A program made the position numbers and the translations under genes. 64,000 nucleotides of DNA from Clostridia bacterium (GTDB taxonomy: Bacteria > Bacillota > Clostridia > Christensenellales > Aristaeellaceae). The stretch spans positions 1-64,000 of the forward strand of contig JAFWQA010000008.1 of NCBI GenBank assembly GCA_017509255.1, written 5' to 3'. The notes under the pieces were generated by a model that saw only the letters and a program-made list of their open reading frames with translations, had not been told where the DNA came from and ran no database searches. Of the stretch, positions 40,423-49,661 are shown one piece after another (within the stretch, counting starts at the first letter, position 1; every line of letters begins with the position of its first letter).

Positions 40423-41763
40423 ATGGACGATCTGACTTCCCTGCCCGTCCCGGACAGCTCAGGCCTGGCCGGTCAGCCGCTGGCTGCCCGGATGCGCCCC
40501 CTGTCCCTGGATGAATTTGCCGGGCAGAAGCATTTGCTGGGAGAAGGCAAGGTGCTGCGGCGCCTGATCGCCTCCGATACGGTTTCCTCCATGATCTTCT
40601 GGGGACCTCCCGGCGTCGGAAAAACAACACTGGCCCGGATCATTGCCCAGCAGACCAAAGCCAATTTTATCGATTTTTCCGCGGTGACCAGCGGCATCAA
40701 GGAGATCCGCCAGGTCATGATGCAGGCGGAAGAAAACCGCATGTACGGTATGAAAACCATCCTGTTCGTGGATGAGATCCACCGTTTCAACAAAGCGCAG
40801 CAGGACGCGTTCCTTCCCTTCGTCGAAAAGGGCAGCATTGTCCTGATCGGCGCAACGACGGAAAATCCTTCCTTTGAGATCAACAGCGCCCTTCTGTCCC
40901 GCTGCAAGGTGTTTGTGCTTCAGGCGCTCTCACGGGAGGATATCCTGCTGCTGCTCCGCCGTGCGCTGACGGATGACCGCGGCTTCGGCCGGGAGCACGT
41001 GAGCATCAGCGAGAAGGCGCTCGGCGCCATTGCGGATTTCAGCAACGGCGATGCCCGCAGCGCGCTGAGCACACTGGAGATGGTTGTCCTCAACGGGGAC
41101 GCGGATGAAAAAGGCATCACCGTCACCGACGAGACCCTGGCCCAGTGCCTGTCCAGGAAAAGCCTGCTGTATGACAAGGACGGCGAGGAGCATTACAATC
41201 TGATCTCCGCGCTGCACAAATCCATGCGCAATTCCGATCCGGATGCCGCGGTATACTGGACCATGCGCATGCTGGACGGCGGAGAAGACCCGCTGTATAT
41301 CGCGCGCCGCGTACTCCGCTTTGCCGCCGAGGATATCGGCCTGGCGGATCCCAGAGCCATGGAGGTCGGCGTTGCCGCCTATCAGGCCTGCCATTTTATC
41401 GGCGTGCCGGAATGCAACGTCCACCTGGCGGAGGCCGTCATCTATATGTCCCTCGCGTCCAAGTCGAACGCGGCGGACGTCGCCGTGATGGAGGCTCAGG
41501 CCGCCATCGAAAAGGAGCCGGACGCGCCTGTTCCCCTGGTCATCCGCAACGCGCCCACCACATTGATGAAAAACCTGGACTACGGCAAGGGTTATCAGTA
41601 TGCGCACGACTATGCCGAGAAGCTGACCCCCATGCAGTGCCTGCCGGACAACCTCGCCGGCCGCCATTTCTACCACCCCACCACACAGGGGCAGGAAGCC
41701 CGCTATAAGGAAAGGCTGGAGCAGATCGAGGCGTGGAAGGCAGAACAGCGTAAAAAGAAATGA
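40423..41763 (+). CDS. rarA: Replication-associated recombination protein A (AAA+ ATPase)
   Basis: RarA/MgsA (446 aa) acts at stalled replication forks. After an LxxRMRPLSLDEFAGQ start, Walker A is PPGVGKTT, Walker B is FVDEIHRFN, and sensor regions (IGATTENPSFEINSALLSR) and the C-terminal domain are conserved. The start at 40423 is set by GGAGG at 40411-40415. A -10-like TATAAT lies at 40387-40392 but a good -35 is not visible. Confidence 0.96.
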   Translation: MDDLTSLPVPDSSGLAGQPLAARMRPLSLDEFAGQKHLLGEGKVLRRLIASDTVSSMIFWGPPGVGKTTLARIIAQQTKANFIDFSAVTSGIKEIRQVMMQAEENRMYGMKTILFVDEIHRFNKAQQDAFLPFVEKGSIVLIGATTENPSFEINSALLSRCKVFVLQALSREDILLLLRRALTDDRGFGREHVSISEKALGAIADFSNGDARSALSTLEMVVLNGDADEKGITVTDETLAQCLSRKSLLYDKDGEEHYNLISALHKSMRNSDPDAAVYWTMRMLDGGEDPLYIARRVLRFAAEDIGLADPRAMEVGVAAYQACHFIGVPECNVHLAEAVIYMSLASKSNAADVAVMEAQAAIEKEPDAPVPLVIRNAPTTLMKNLDYGKGYQYAHDYAEKLTPMQCLPDNLAGRHFYHPTTQGQEARYKERLEQIEAWKAEQRKKK

Positions 41764-41777
41764 CCGGAGGGAAACAC

Positions 41778-43508
41778 TTGAAATACCTGAAAAGGCTTAT
41801 GTGCCTGCTCGTCAGCCTGATACTGCTTCCGACGGCGGTCCCAGCGGAGGAGGAAGCTCCCGCTCCGTCCGTCCGCGTTCTTCTCCGCCGGCTGGAGCTG
41901 ACAGACCGGGCTGATCTTATTCTGAACGGAGTCTATACCGGCATCACCGGAACCGGCGCGAGCATTGCCTGGCCCCGGGGAACCGGGCTGACCGTGCAGG
42001 TCCGTGACGGAGAGCTGTATCTTTTCTTTTCCGGTACGGCTGTTTCCGCCGGGAACTCTGTGGAGCTCCGGCGCGGCGCATCCCCCGACAGGGGCGGCCT
42101 GCGGTTTTCGAAAAACGGAGCGCTTTACCCCGGCGATCTGAAGCTGACCGTTTCCGGCGGGCAGCTTCAGCCCGTGCTGACGCTTTCCGTGGAGGATTAT
42201 CTGCTCGGTGTTGTTCCGTATGAAATGAGCGACAGCTTTCCGCTGGAGGCTCTCAAGGCTCAGGCGGTCTGCGCCCGGACCTATGCTCTTTCCCGTGTCT
42301 CCCGGGAAAAGGCCTGGGATGTGGTGGATACCACCAACGACCAGGTCTACCGCGGCACCGTCTCCTCCAAAGCCAATTCCGCCCGTGCCGTCCGTGAAAC
42401 AGCCGGGATCGTCGTCACCAGCAACGGCGCTCTGGCAAACTGTTATTACAGTGCCTCCAACGGCGGTCAGACAGAGCTTCCCTCCCACGTGTGGAACGGG
42501 AAAGAAAGCAGCACCTGCTATCAGATGACCGACGATCCCTACGATCTGGAAAACCCGGAATCCATTCAGAAAAAAACCCGCCTCGCCAAAGACGGCACCG
42601 GCCTGCGCAGCGCGTTCCTCGCCCTGCTGGAAGAGGCGGTTTTCGCCGAGCCCGAAATGGAGGGTTTTGTCCGCGCGGAAGGCGCTTTCCGGGTGGACGG
42701 CATTTCCGCCGTCACCCTGTCCTCCCCGCGCTTTTCCCCGCCGAGCCGCCTGATGACGAAACTGACGATCACGCTTTCCGTTTCCGGTAAACAGTATCTG
42801 CCCGTCCGGACAGACATTCCGCTGACCTGGGAGGAGGACGACGAACCCGCCGTTACCGCCGCTCCGACCTTTACCCCGGCCCCGACGCCCGTTCCCACGC
42901 CTGTTCTCAGCGATTTTATCCCCGCCGGAACGTTTACCGTCACGCTGGATCTTTTTCCCTCGGTCATCCGCGCGCTGGGCCTGAGCGTTTACGGCGCGGA
43001 CAATGAGATCGTGACCGTCAAAGAGGAAAAGGATGCTTTCCTGCTGAAAGCCGGCCGCTACGGTCACGGTGTCGGCATGAGCCAGCGGGGAGCCCAGTGG
43101 ATGGCCGGTCAGTACGGAAAGAGCTTTACCGACATCATTTCCTTTTATTTCCCCGGTTCGGTGCTGATGAAAGCCGCCTCCGGCATTCAGCCCCTTCCGA
43201 CCGTGGACCCTCGTCTGGCTGAAACACCCGGGCCCGCCGCGACACCGACGCCCCGCCCGACGCTGATGCCCGTCACCGAAACCGGCCTTCCGGAAGGCGC
43301 GTATCTGGCCTCCGTGGAAAACATTGAGGATGACAGTTCCCTCAATCTCCGCGCTGAGCCCGCCACCTCCTCGGATATTCTGATGCGGCTTTACAAGCAT
43401 CAGAAGCTGATCGTGCTGGAAGCCTGCGAGGATCCGGAATGGGTTCATGTCAGGACCGACGCGGCCGAAGGCTATGTCATGCTTTCCTTCCTGGAAAAGC
43501 TGCCCTGA
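41778..43508 (+). CDS. SpoIID/LytB-domain protein with C-terminal SH3 domain
   Basis: This exported protein of 576 aa has a signal peptide at 1-25, a SpoIID domain (SVEDYLLGVVPYEM, LKAQAVCARTYAL, and GHGVGMSQRGAQ near residue 430) and a bacterial SH3 domain at about 505-576. SpoIID proteins are lytic transglycosylases remodelling peptidoglycan, in sporulation or in vegetative cell-wall turnover. A proline/threonine-rich linker separates the halves. I chose a TTG start at 41778 because GGAGGG lies 6 nt before it; the ATG at 41760 overlaps the rarA stop but has no ribosome binding site. Confidence 0.85.
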   Translation: MKYLKRLMCLLVSLILLPTAVPAEEEAPAPSVRVLLRRLELTDRADLILNGVYTGITGTGASIAWPRGTGLTVQVRDGELYLFFSGTAVSAGNSVELRRGASPDRGGLRFSKNGALYPGDLKLTVSGGQLQPVLTLSVEDYLLGVVPYEMSDSFPLEALKAQAVCARTYALSRVSREKAWDVVDTTNDQVYRGTVSSKANSARAVRETAGIVVTSNGALANCYYSASNGGQTELPSHVWNGKESSTCYQMTDDPYDLENPESIQKKTRLAKDGTGLRSAFLALLEEAVFAEPEMEGFVRAEGAFRVDGISAVTLSSPRFSPPSRLMTKLTITLSVSGKQYLPVRTDIPLTWEEDDEPAVTAAPTFTPAPTPVPTPVLSDFIPAGTFTVTLDLFPSVIRALGLSVYGADNEIVTVKEEKDAFLLKAGRYGHGVGMSQRGAQWMAGQYGKSFTDIISFYFPGSVLMKAASGIQPLPTVDPRLAETPGPAATPTPRPTLMPVTETGLPEGAYLASVENIEDDSSLNLRAEPATSSDILMRLYKHQKLIVLEACEDPEWVHVRTDAAEGYVMLSFLEKLP

Positions 43509-43520
43509 TCCCGGGCAATA

Positions 43521-43550
43521 AAAAGCCGCTGCGAATGCAGCGGTTATTAT
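43521..43550. terminator. Convergent terminator after the SpoIID gene
   Basis: Stem CCGCTGC/GCAGCGG (43526-43532 and 43537-43543) flanked by AAAA and TTATTATTTT, serving both the SpoIID gene and the opposing permease gene. Confidence 0.8.
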
Positions 43551-43561
43551 TTTACAGTCAG

Positions 43562-44440
43562 TTATCCCTTCACGGCGCCGGCAATAAAGCTGTCCTGAAT
43601 GCGTTTGCTCAGGAACACATATACCAGCAGGGTGGGCAGCGTGGCGATCGTCAGTGCGGCGCCGACGGGGCCCCATTTTGTCTGATACTGGCCGAACAGC
43701 TCCTGAACGCCGACAGGCAGCGTGCGGTACGCTTCCCTGCTGTTGAAGATCGTGGCGAACATCAGTTCGTTCCAGCACTGCAGGAACGTGTAGATGCCCA
43801 CGGTCGAAATGGCGGGAACCATCAGCGGAGCGATCACGCGTCCGAAAATACCCCATACGCCGCAGCCGTCCAGGAAGGCAGCTTCGTCCAGGTCATAAGG
43901 GATGTCCCCCATAAACCCGGTACAGATCAGAATGCCCATGGCCAGCGAAAATGCCGAATACGGTATGATCAGGGCCACGTAAGAATTCAGGAGGCCCGCC
44001 CTTCCCAGCACCACATACAGGGGCACGATGGCCGCATGGATCGGGATGGTCAGTCCGAGCATGAAGAATTTGTTCATGGTCTCCCGGCCCTTCCAGACCA
44101 GACGTGTCATCGCGTATGTTGCCATGGCTGAAGCGACCAGCGTGATCAGGATCGTGGAAACAGCAATGATGAAGCTGTTCAGGAAATATACATCCATATG
44201 GCCTGTATTCATGGCCTCGGTATAGTTGGACCAGAGCATTTTATGCGGCAGGCCGACAACATTCTCGCCAAAGATCTCCGTGTTGTCCTTCAGGGAGAAC
44301 GTGATCATCCAGTACACCGGGAAAATGCAGATGAGCAGCCAGATAATCAGAACCGTAAAGATCAGCACCTTGGATACGGTGATCTTGTTCCCGGCCGTCG
44401 TTGCCCGTCCGACCTTTCTGGTTTCAGAAACTGTACTCAT
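43562..44440 (-). CDS. Carbohydrate ABC transporter permease (MalG-like), second importer
   Basis: The 292-aa CUT1 permease contains the EAA loop LDEAAFLDGCGVWGIFGRVIAPLM and ends FIAGAVKG. The start at 44440 gives an ATGA overlap with the upstream permease. Upstream codons in the same frame have no membrane character and shadow that gene. Confidence 0.9.
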   Translation of the reverse strand: MSTVSETRKVGRATTAGNKITVSKVLIFTVLIIWLLICIFPVYWMITFSLKDNTEIFGENVVGLPHKMLWSNYTEAMNTGHMDVYFLNSFIIAVSTILITLVASAMATYAMTRLVWKGRETMNKFFMLGLTIPIHAAIVPLYVVLGRAGLLNSYVALIIPYSAFSLAMGILICTGFMGDIPYDLDEAAFLDGCGVWGIFGRVIAPLMVPAISTVGIYTFLQCWNELMFATIFNSREAYRTLPVGVQELFGQYQTKWGPVGAALTIATLPTLLVYVFLSKRIQDSFIAGAVKG

Positions 44441-45321
44441 ACGACCTTCTCCTTTCTGAACACCATATTGATCAGCAGCGCAAAGAAGAAGCACAGGATG
44501 ATCAGCATCACGGCGATGGTGGAGCCCATGCCGTAACGGTTCCGCAGGAACAGCAGGTTGATCATCAGCGTGCTGGGCACTTCCGTCGCGTGAACGGGGC
44601 CGCCCTTTGTCAGAACCCAGATCAGGTCGAAGGATTTCAGGGAGCCTGTGACCGCGAAGATCACGCTGACCCGCAGGATCGGTTTGATATACGGGATGAC
44701 AATATAGCGGTTCAGCTGGCCGTCCGTACAGCCGTCCAGCATGCCGGCTTCCCGCAGCTCCGGCGGAACACCCTTGATACCCGCGTACATCAGCAGCATA
44801 TGGTAGCCCACATACTGCCACAGGATCGGCACAAAGGCAGCCCCCAGCGCGAGGTTGCGGTCCCCCAGCCAGATCTGGCACCAGCTTTCCAGCCCCAAAG
44901 CGCGCAGCGCGACGTTCAGCACACCGTAATCCGGGTTATATATTTTCAGCCACAACTGACCGATAACAACCGTGGAGATCAGCACCGGCATAAAATAGAC
45001 AGAAAGGAAGACCCTTTCTCCCCGGATACCCTTGGCCAGCTTCAACGCCAGCCACAGCGCGAACGGCAGCTGAATAAACGTCGAAAAGAACGCCAACAGC
45101 AGAGCGTTCTTCAATGCCCTCGTGAAATTGATCGATCCGCTGGTGAACAATTCCACATAGTTCTTGAACGCGATAAACTCAGGCGTTTTCAGGCCGTTCC
45201 AGTTGTGCAGGCTGTAAAAGAGAGACATGCCGATCGGAGCGATCAGAACGGCAATGAACAGAAACAGCGCGGGCAGCAGGAACAGAAAAATATTGAAGCG
45301 GTAACCTAACGTCTTTTTCAT
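44437..45321 (-). CDS. Carbohydrate ABC transporter permease (MalF-like), second importer
   Basis: The 294-aa permease has six predicted helices and the EAA loop LREAGMLDGCTDGQLNRYIVIPYIKP. A GAGGGGA site lies 10 nt before the ATG. It lies 109 nt beyond the SBP gene across a stem-loop. Confidence 0.9.
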   Translation of the reverse strand: MKKTLGYRFNIFLFLLPALFLFIAVLIAPIGMSLFYSLHNWNGLKTPEFIAFKNYVELFTSGSINFTRALKNALLLAFFSTFIQLPFALWLALKLAKGIRGERVFLSVYFMPVLISTVVIGQLWLKIYNPDYGVLNVALRALGLESWCQIWLGDRNLALGAAFVPILWQYVGYHMLLMYAGIKGVPPELREAGMLDGCTDGQLNRYIVIPYIKPILRVSVIFAVTGSLKSFDLIWVLTKGGPVHATEVPSTLMINLLFLRNRYGMGSTIAVMLIILCFFFALLINMVFRKEKVV

Positions 45322-45348
45322 GTTTGCTTAATCCCCTCACAAAAGAAA

Positions 45349-45391
45349 GGAGACGGTCCCTTCCCGGTGGTACCCTTTGGGGACCGTCTCC
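45349..45391 (-). terminator. Stem-loop between SBP and permease genes, second importer
   Basis: Perfect 12-bp arms GGAGACGGTCCC (45349-45360) and complement (45380-45391) with a 19-nt loop. On the minus strand it is followed by TTTCTTTT, so it could be a partial terminator. Confidence 0.75.
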
Positions 45392-45429
45392 CTCTTATTT
45401 GATCAGACCAGAATAATCAATCAGGTCGA

Positions 45430-46683
45430 TTAATTACCCTGCAGATCGGCAGCCAGACCCTGGGCGAACTGTTCAGCGGTGATGTCACCGGCGAAGAGCT
45501 GCGCGATGTAGTCCAGATAGGTGTTGGCAGGGTCGCCAGACAGGAAGTTGTCGCCGAACAGAACCATGGCCTCAGACTTGGCAACCTGGTCAGCAACGAC
45601 CTTGCTCACGCGGTTGACAGAATTGGTCTTGTAGTTCACCTTCCAGGCAGGCAGGCCGGCACCGACCAGGTTGCCTTCACGGGAGATGATACGGCCGATC
45701 AGAACAGCCAGCTTAGCAGTCAGCTCGGGATTCTGAGCGGTAGCGGTCACGGCCAGCGTGTCGTTGGGGCCGCCGACGAACTGATACAGGCTGGACTTCT
45801 CAGCATCGATCACCGGGAAGGGGATCGCAACAAAGTTCTCACCAGCATTGGCAACTTCGCCGCAGTTCCAGGAACCGTTCTGATAGAAAGCGCTCTTGCC
45901 GGTCAGGAAGTTCGCTTTCGCTTCTTCGTTGGTCAGAGCGGCAGCGTTGGGATCGAAGTAGCCCTTCTTGATGAAGTCGGTGAAGATGGTCATAGCCTTG
46001 ATGACGCCTTCCTGATTCCAGGAAGCTTCGCCGGTGTAGCAGGCCTTCAGGCCTTCAGCACCAATGGTCTTGACCAGCAGGGGCTCGGTGTACTCGGACA
46101 GGCACCAGTTTTCCTTACCGGCAACGCTGAAAGGAACAATCTCGGCAGCCACGAGGTCATCGCAGCACTTGATCAGTTCATCATAGGTTTCGGGAGCCTT
46201 GTCCCAGCCGGCTTTCTTGAGCAGGTCAAGGTTGGCGAACAGGGTAACCACGTTCATGGTCAGCGGCACACCGTAGTGTTTTCCGTCATAGGTGGTGTTG
46301 GCCAGCATGGCATCGCTCAGCTCATCCAGGTAGGGAGCAAGAGCATCGTCCAGGCACAGCACGCGGCCGGCTTCAACGAAGTCGCCCAGGAAGGACATGG
46401 ACCAGGAGAAGAAGATGTCCGGCAGATTGTTGCCGTCGATCATAGCGGCCTTGATCTTGGTCTTGTAATCTTCGTTCTGGGTCGCTTCCATCACGAGCTC
46501 GATGTCATCGGTGAAAAGGCTGGCGAACTTGTTGAAGTCGTCGATTGCCTTCTCGTAGGCGGGAGTGTTCGCATCGCTGTCAACAGCGATGGACCACAGG
46601 GTCAGCGTAGTCTTCTCTGCAAAAGCCGCGCAGGCGGACAGCAGCAGAGCCAGGGTCAGGACCAGGGCAACTACCTTTTTCAT
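45430..46683 (-). CDS. Carbohydrate ABC transporter substrate-binding protein, second importer
   Basis: The 417-aa exported protein has a signal peptide with a possible lipobox (LLSAC at about 15-19), though cleavage after AFA is also possible. An SBP_bac_1 sugar-binding fold follows (TLTLWSIAVDS, then GKHYGVPLTMNVVTLFAN and FYQNGSWNCGEVA). It is preceded by a GGAGGATTC site. Ligand unknown. No separate promoter is visible, so it may be read from the promoter at 47476-47504. Confidence 0.86.
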   Translation of the reverse strand: MKKVVALVLTLALLLSACAAFAEKTTLTLWSIAVDSDANTPAYEKAIDDFNKFASLFTDDIELVMEATQNEDYKTKIKAAMIDGNNLPDIFFSWSMSFLGDFVEAGRVLCLDDALAPYLDELSDAMLANTTYDGKHYGVPLTMNVVTLFANLDLLKKAGWDKAPETYDELIKCCDDLVAAEIVPFSVAGKENWCLSEYTEPLLVKTIGAEGLKACYTGEASWNQEGVIKAMTIFTDFIKKGYFDPNAAALTNEEAKANFLTGKSAFYQNGSWNCGEVANAGENFVAIPFPVIDAEKSSLYQFVGGPNDTLAVTATAQNPELTAKLAVLIGRIISREGNLVGAGLPAWKVNYKTNSVNRVSKVVADQVAKSEAMVLFGDNFLSGDPANTYLDYIAQLFAGDITAEQFAQGLAADLQGN

Positions 46684-46707
46684 AAGAATCCTCCTAAAGA
46701 AATAATA

Positions 46708-46725
46708 TTTTAGCCTCCGCTAAAA
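46708..46725 (-). other. Small stem-loop upstream of the second SBP gene
   Basis: TTTTAGC/GCTAAAA arms (46708-46714 and 46719-46725) around a 4-nt loop, followed on the minus strand by TATTATTTCTTT. A weak terminator between the 46767-47354 gene and the SBP gene is possible. Confidence 0.45.
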
Positions 46726-46766
46726 GAAGCTCAAAACTGGTGGCCGCATCCGTCCCGCGGCAGGGT

Positions 46767-47354
46767 TCAGTCGGCGGGCTTTGTGGCCGTCATCGGCCAG
46801 GGATAGTACACGGTCATATGATCCGATCCCGCTTCCCGATCAAAATAGCACAGCGTGTCCGCAAAAGAGCCTCTGGGCAGATACATCAGCAGGATGGTGC
46901 CCGTCTCCGTGTCAACCTCGTAATTTCCCTGAAAGACCTGATCCTCCAGAAAGCGTTTGTCCTTCTCAAAAACGAAGGAGCTTTTTTCGGATCCGTCCCT
47001 GATCCAGGCGCCCCAGATCTCCTCATCTGTCAGCTTAGCCCTGCGGGTGTACTCCCCGGGCAGGTAAACCTTCATGCTGTCCTCTCCCGCTTCGTAGCGG
47101 ATGGAGACCTTCTGTCCTTCCGGACCGGTCAGGGTCAGGAAGGTTTCGTCACCCTTCCAGGTCCAGTCCTTTCCGTCATAAACCGCAGTGCCGTCCTCCC
47201 TCACCAGAAGCACGGAGTTTTCAGGCGCATGGTGGAAGGCCCAGTCCCCGATCAGCGGAAAAACATCTTCTGAAAAGGACGATGCGGCTGCCAGACAAAA
47301 GATTACAAGAAAAATGACTGTCCACAAGCGTGCATGGAATTGATCTTTTTTCAT
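46767..47354 (-). CDS. Secreted protein with two lipocalin-like modules, unknown function
   Basis: This 195-aa protein has an N-terminal signal (hydrophobic segment about 10-25, cleavage near SSFSE). Two copies of a beta-rich module follow: the first starts IGDWAFHHAP and the second IWGAWIRDGS. Each has a GxW-like start, a run of alternating beta strands and a final MKVYLP or MTVYYP strand. This resembles lipocalin-like/DUF5640 proteins but no family can be proven by eye. Start at 47354 is taken; no strong ribosome binding site was seen close to it. It stands directly upstream of the second sugar importer on the same strand. Confidence 0.65.
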   Translation of the reverse strand: MKKDQFHARLWTVIFLVIFCLAAASSFSEDVFPLIGDWAFHHAPENSVLLVREDGTAVYDGKDWTWKGDETFLTLTGPEGQKVSIRYEAGEDSMKVYLPGEYTRRAKLTDEEIWGAWIRDGSEKSSFVFEKDKRFLEDQVFQGNYEVDTETGTILLMYLPRGSFADTLCYFDREAGSDHMTVYYPWPMTATKPAD

Positions 47355-47475
47355 TCTGTCGCCTGTCAACCTCCGCTGTTCCCTTTTTGACCTGATACCG
47401 GTCATTTCAAACCGGTTGTACGGATTTTTTTCAAACTCTTTCCGATTCGCTCAACATTTTTCTTCAGCGATGCAA

Positions 47476-47504
47476 AGTATAACACTCCTCTCCGGTTTTT
47501 GCAA
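47476..47504 (-). promoter_or_regulatory. Promoter upstream of the two-module protein and second importer
   Basis: Minus strand -35 TTGCAA (47499-47504), 17-bp spacer, -10 TATACT (47476-47481). The leader to 47354 is about 115 nt and contains an AACCGGTT palindrome at 47410-47417. Confidence 0.7.
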
Positions 47505-47865
47505 GCACAAAATGTAGGTTTTACGGGCATTCCGCCCCTTTTGAGACATGTTCTGCGGGGTCTGTTGCTTTTTCATCCTTTGCATTCCAACGTTTGTACA
47601 TACAAATCTACTTCTGTAAACCGGTTTGTTTTTTTTCGGTTTTGGTTGAATTTGATTCCGCTCCTTTTTGGATTCCGGCCCTTTTTCTTTCCCGCAGCCT
47701 GCTGTCCCGCCCCCATTCCCCGCCCCGTCCCGTTTTCCGGATGACAGGATAAAGCAGCCGGATAACAGCCGGCTGCGTCCGGATCATGCCACAATATATA
47801 GGGCTCCGCTCCGTTATCTTTCCTTTTTCGGATCTCCGGGATCCGTCACTTTCCGTACCTTTCCC
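47505..47865. other. Non-coding, T-rich intergenic stretch with palindromes
   Basis: No convincing gene is present. It holds AAACCGGTTT at 47618-47627 (second copy of the AACCGGTT core at 47410), TTTGTA-CA-TACAAA at 47593-47606, and an 8-bp GC stem GCAGCCGG/CCGGCTGC at 47754-47776. Short reading frames on both strands have skewed, low-information composition. Confidence 0.5.
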
Positions 47866-47896
47866 GAAAAAACGGACCTCAGCTGTCTGAGGTCCG
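47866..47896 (-). terminator. Terminator of the purine operon
   Basis: Minus strand stem CGGACCTCA/TGAGGTCCG (47888-47896 and 47873-47881), then TTTTTT (47867-47872). It lies about 65 nt beyond the fhs stop. Confidence 0.9.
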
Positions 47897-47960
47897 CTCA
47901 ATTTCCGGTTCACGTCATATACCGCTTTTCCGTTATCTGTCTTTTCATCCGTATGTTCCG

Positions 47961-49637
47961 TCAGAACAGCCCGGTGATCCTTCCGTTCTCATCCACGTCG
48001 ATCTTTTCCGCCGCGGGCACCTTCGGCAGCCCGGGCATCGTCATAATGTCGCCGGTCAGCGCTACCAGGAAGCCCGCGCCCGCAGAGACCTTCAGATTCC
48101 TCACCGTGACGGTAAAGCCTTCCGGTGCGCCCAGCAGCTTCGGGTCGTCCGAGAAACTGTACTGCGTCTTTGCCACGCAGATCGGCATTTTCCCGTAGCC
48201 CAGCTCTGTCAGGCGCTCGGCCTGCTTCTTCGCCGCCGGGGTCAGCGTCACGCCCGCGCCGCCGTAGATCTTTGTCGCGATCGCGTTCAGCTTTTCCTCA
48301 ATGGACATTTCCGTATCGTAGGAGAAAGTAAAGCTCCCCTTCTCCTCCTCACACAGGCGCACGACCTCCCGGGCCAGCGCCTCGCCGCCTTTTCCGCCTT
48401 CCGCCCACACGGTACTCAGCACCGTGTTGACACCCAGCTCCCGGCATTTGCGGATGATAAAGTCGATCTCCGCGTCCGTATCCGTAGGGAAGCGGTTGAT
48501 CGCCACCACGCAGGGCAGATGGTATACGTTCTTCATGTTGCCCACATGGCGCAGCAGGTTCGGGATCCCCTTCTCCAGCGCCTGCAGATCCTCGGTCGCC
48601 AGCTGCTTCCTGTCCAGTCCACCGTGCATCTTCAACGCGCGGACCGTGCCCACGACCACCACCGCGTCCGGCGTCAGTCCGGCCATGCGGCATTTGATAT
48701 CCAGGAACTTCTCCGCACCCAGATCCGCGCCGAAGCCGGCCTCCGTCACGGTATAATCCCCCATGCGCAGGGCCATACGCGTGGCCATCACCGAATTGCA
48801 TCCATGCGCGATATTCGCGAAGGGTCCGCCGTGCACAAAGGCGGGCGTCCCCTCCAGGGTCTGCACCAGATTGGGCCAGACCGCGTCCCGCAGCAGCGCC
48901 GCCATCGCGCCGGTCGCCTTCAGGTCCCCGGCCGTCACGGGCTGATCGTCATAGGTATAAGCCACCACGATGCGGGAGAGCCTTTCCTTCAGATCCGTCA
49001 GAGAGGATGCCAGGCAGAAGACCGCCATGATCTCGCTGGCCACCGTGATATCGAAGCCGTCCTCCCGGGGCGTTCCGTTGCTTTTCCCGCCCAGTCCGTC
49101 CACCACGAACCGCAGTTGCCGGTCATTCATGTCCACGCAGCGCTTCCAGGTGATCCGCCTGACGTCGATCCCCAGCGCGTTGCCCTGCTGGATGTGGTTG
49201 TCCAGCATGGCGGCCAGCAGGTTGTTGGCCGCGCCGATCGCGTGGAAATCCCCGGTAAAGTGCAGGTTGATATCCTCCATGGGCACCACCTGGGCATATC
49301 CGCCGCCCGCGGCTCCGCCCTTGACGCCGAACACCGGCCCCAGGGAGGGCTCCCTCAGCGCGACGGTCACGTCCTTGCCGATGCGGCTCAGGCCGTCCGC
49401 CAGGCCGATCGTGGTCGTTGTCTTGCCCTCGCCGGCCGGTGTGGGCGTGATCGCCGTCACCAGCACCAGCTTGCCGGGCTTCCGGTCCGTATCCTTCAGC
49501 AGGGCGGGATCGACCTTCGCCTTGTAGCGGCCGTAGGGCTCCAGGTATTTCTCGTCCACATGAGCCTTCTTCGCGATCTCCCCGATGGGCTTCATTTTGC
49601 ATTGCTGCGCGATCTCGATATCCGACAGAAAAGCCAT
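47961..49637 (-). CDS. fhs: Formate--tetrahydrofolate ligase
   Basis: Fhs (558 aa) makes 10-formyl-THF from formate, THF and ATP. The P-loop [13 protein letters not shown] lies at about residues 66-78, the [11 protein letters not shown] signature and EAGFGADLG segment are present. As the last gene of the purine operon it supplies the formyl donor for PurN and PurH. A GGAGGGAACG site precedes the ATG. Confidence 0.97.
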   Translation of the reverse strand: MAFLSDIEIAQQCKMKPIGEIAKKAHVDEKYLEPYGRYKAKVDPALLKDTDRKPGKLVLVTAITPTPAGEGKTTTTIGLADGLSRIGKDVTVALREPSLGPVFGVKGGAAGGGYAQVVPMEDINLHFTGDFHAIGAANNLLAAMLDNHIQQGNALGIDVRRITWKRCVDMNDRQLRFVVDGLGGKSNGTPREDGFDITVASEIMAVFCLASSLTDLKERLSRIVVAYTYDDQPVTAGDLKATGAMAALLRDAVWPNLVQTLEGTPAFVHGGPFANIAHGCNSVMATRMALRMGDYTVTEAGFGADLGAEKFLDIKCRMAGLTPDAVVVVGTVRALKMHGGLDRKQLATEDLQALEKGIPNLLRHVGNMKNVYHLPCVVAINRFPTDTDAEIDFIIRKCRELGVNTVLSTVWAEGGKGGEALAREVVRLCEEEKGSFTFSYDTEMSIEEKLNAIATKIYGGAGVTLTPAAKKQAERLTELGYGKMPICVAKTQYSFSDDPKLLGAPEGFTVTVRNLKVSAGAGFLVALTGDIMTMPGLPKVPAAEKIDVDENGRITGLF

Positions 49638-49661
49638 TTCCGTTCCCTCCGTCTTCGTTCG

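Noticed and set aside
45349-45391. GGTGGTACC resembling a T-box antiterminator
   Set aside because: The motif is on the plus strand, opposite to transcription, has no specifier stem and lies between two genes of a sugar importer; GGTACC is a simple palindrome.
47608-47913. A 101-codon frame on the minus strand in the 47.6-47.9 kb gap
   Set aside because: Strongly basic, low-information composition, no ribosome binding site, and it overlaps the purine operon terminator and stem-loop sequences.
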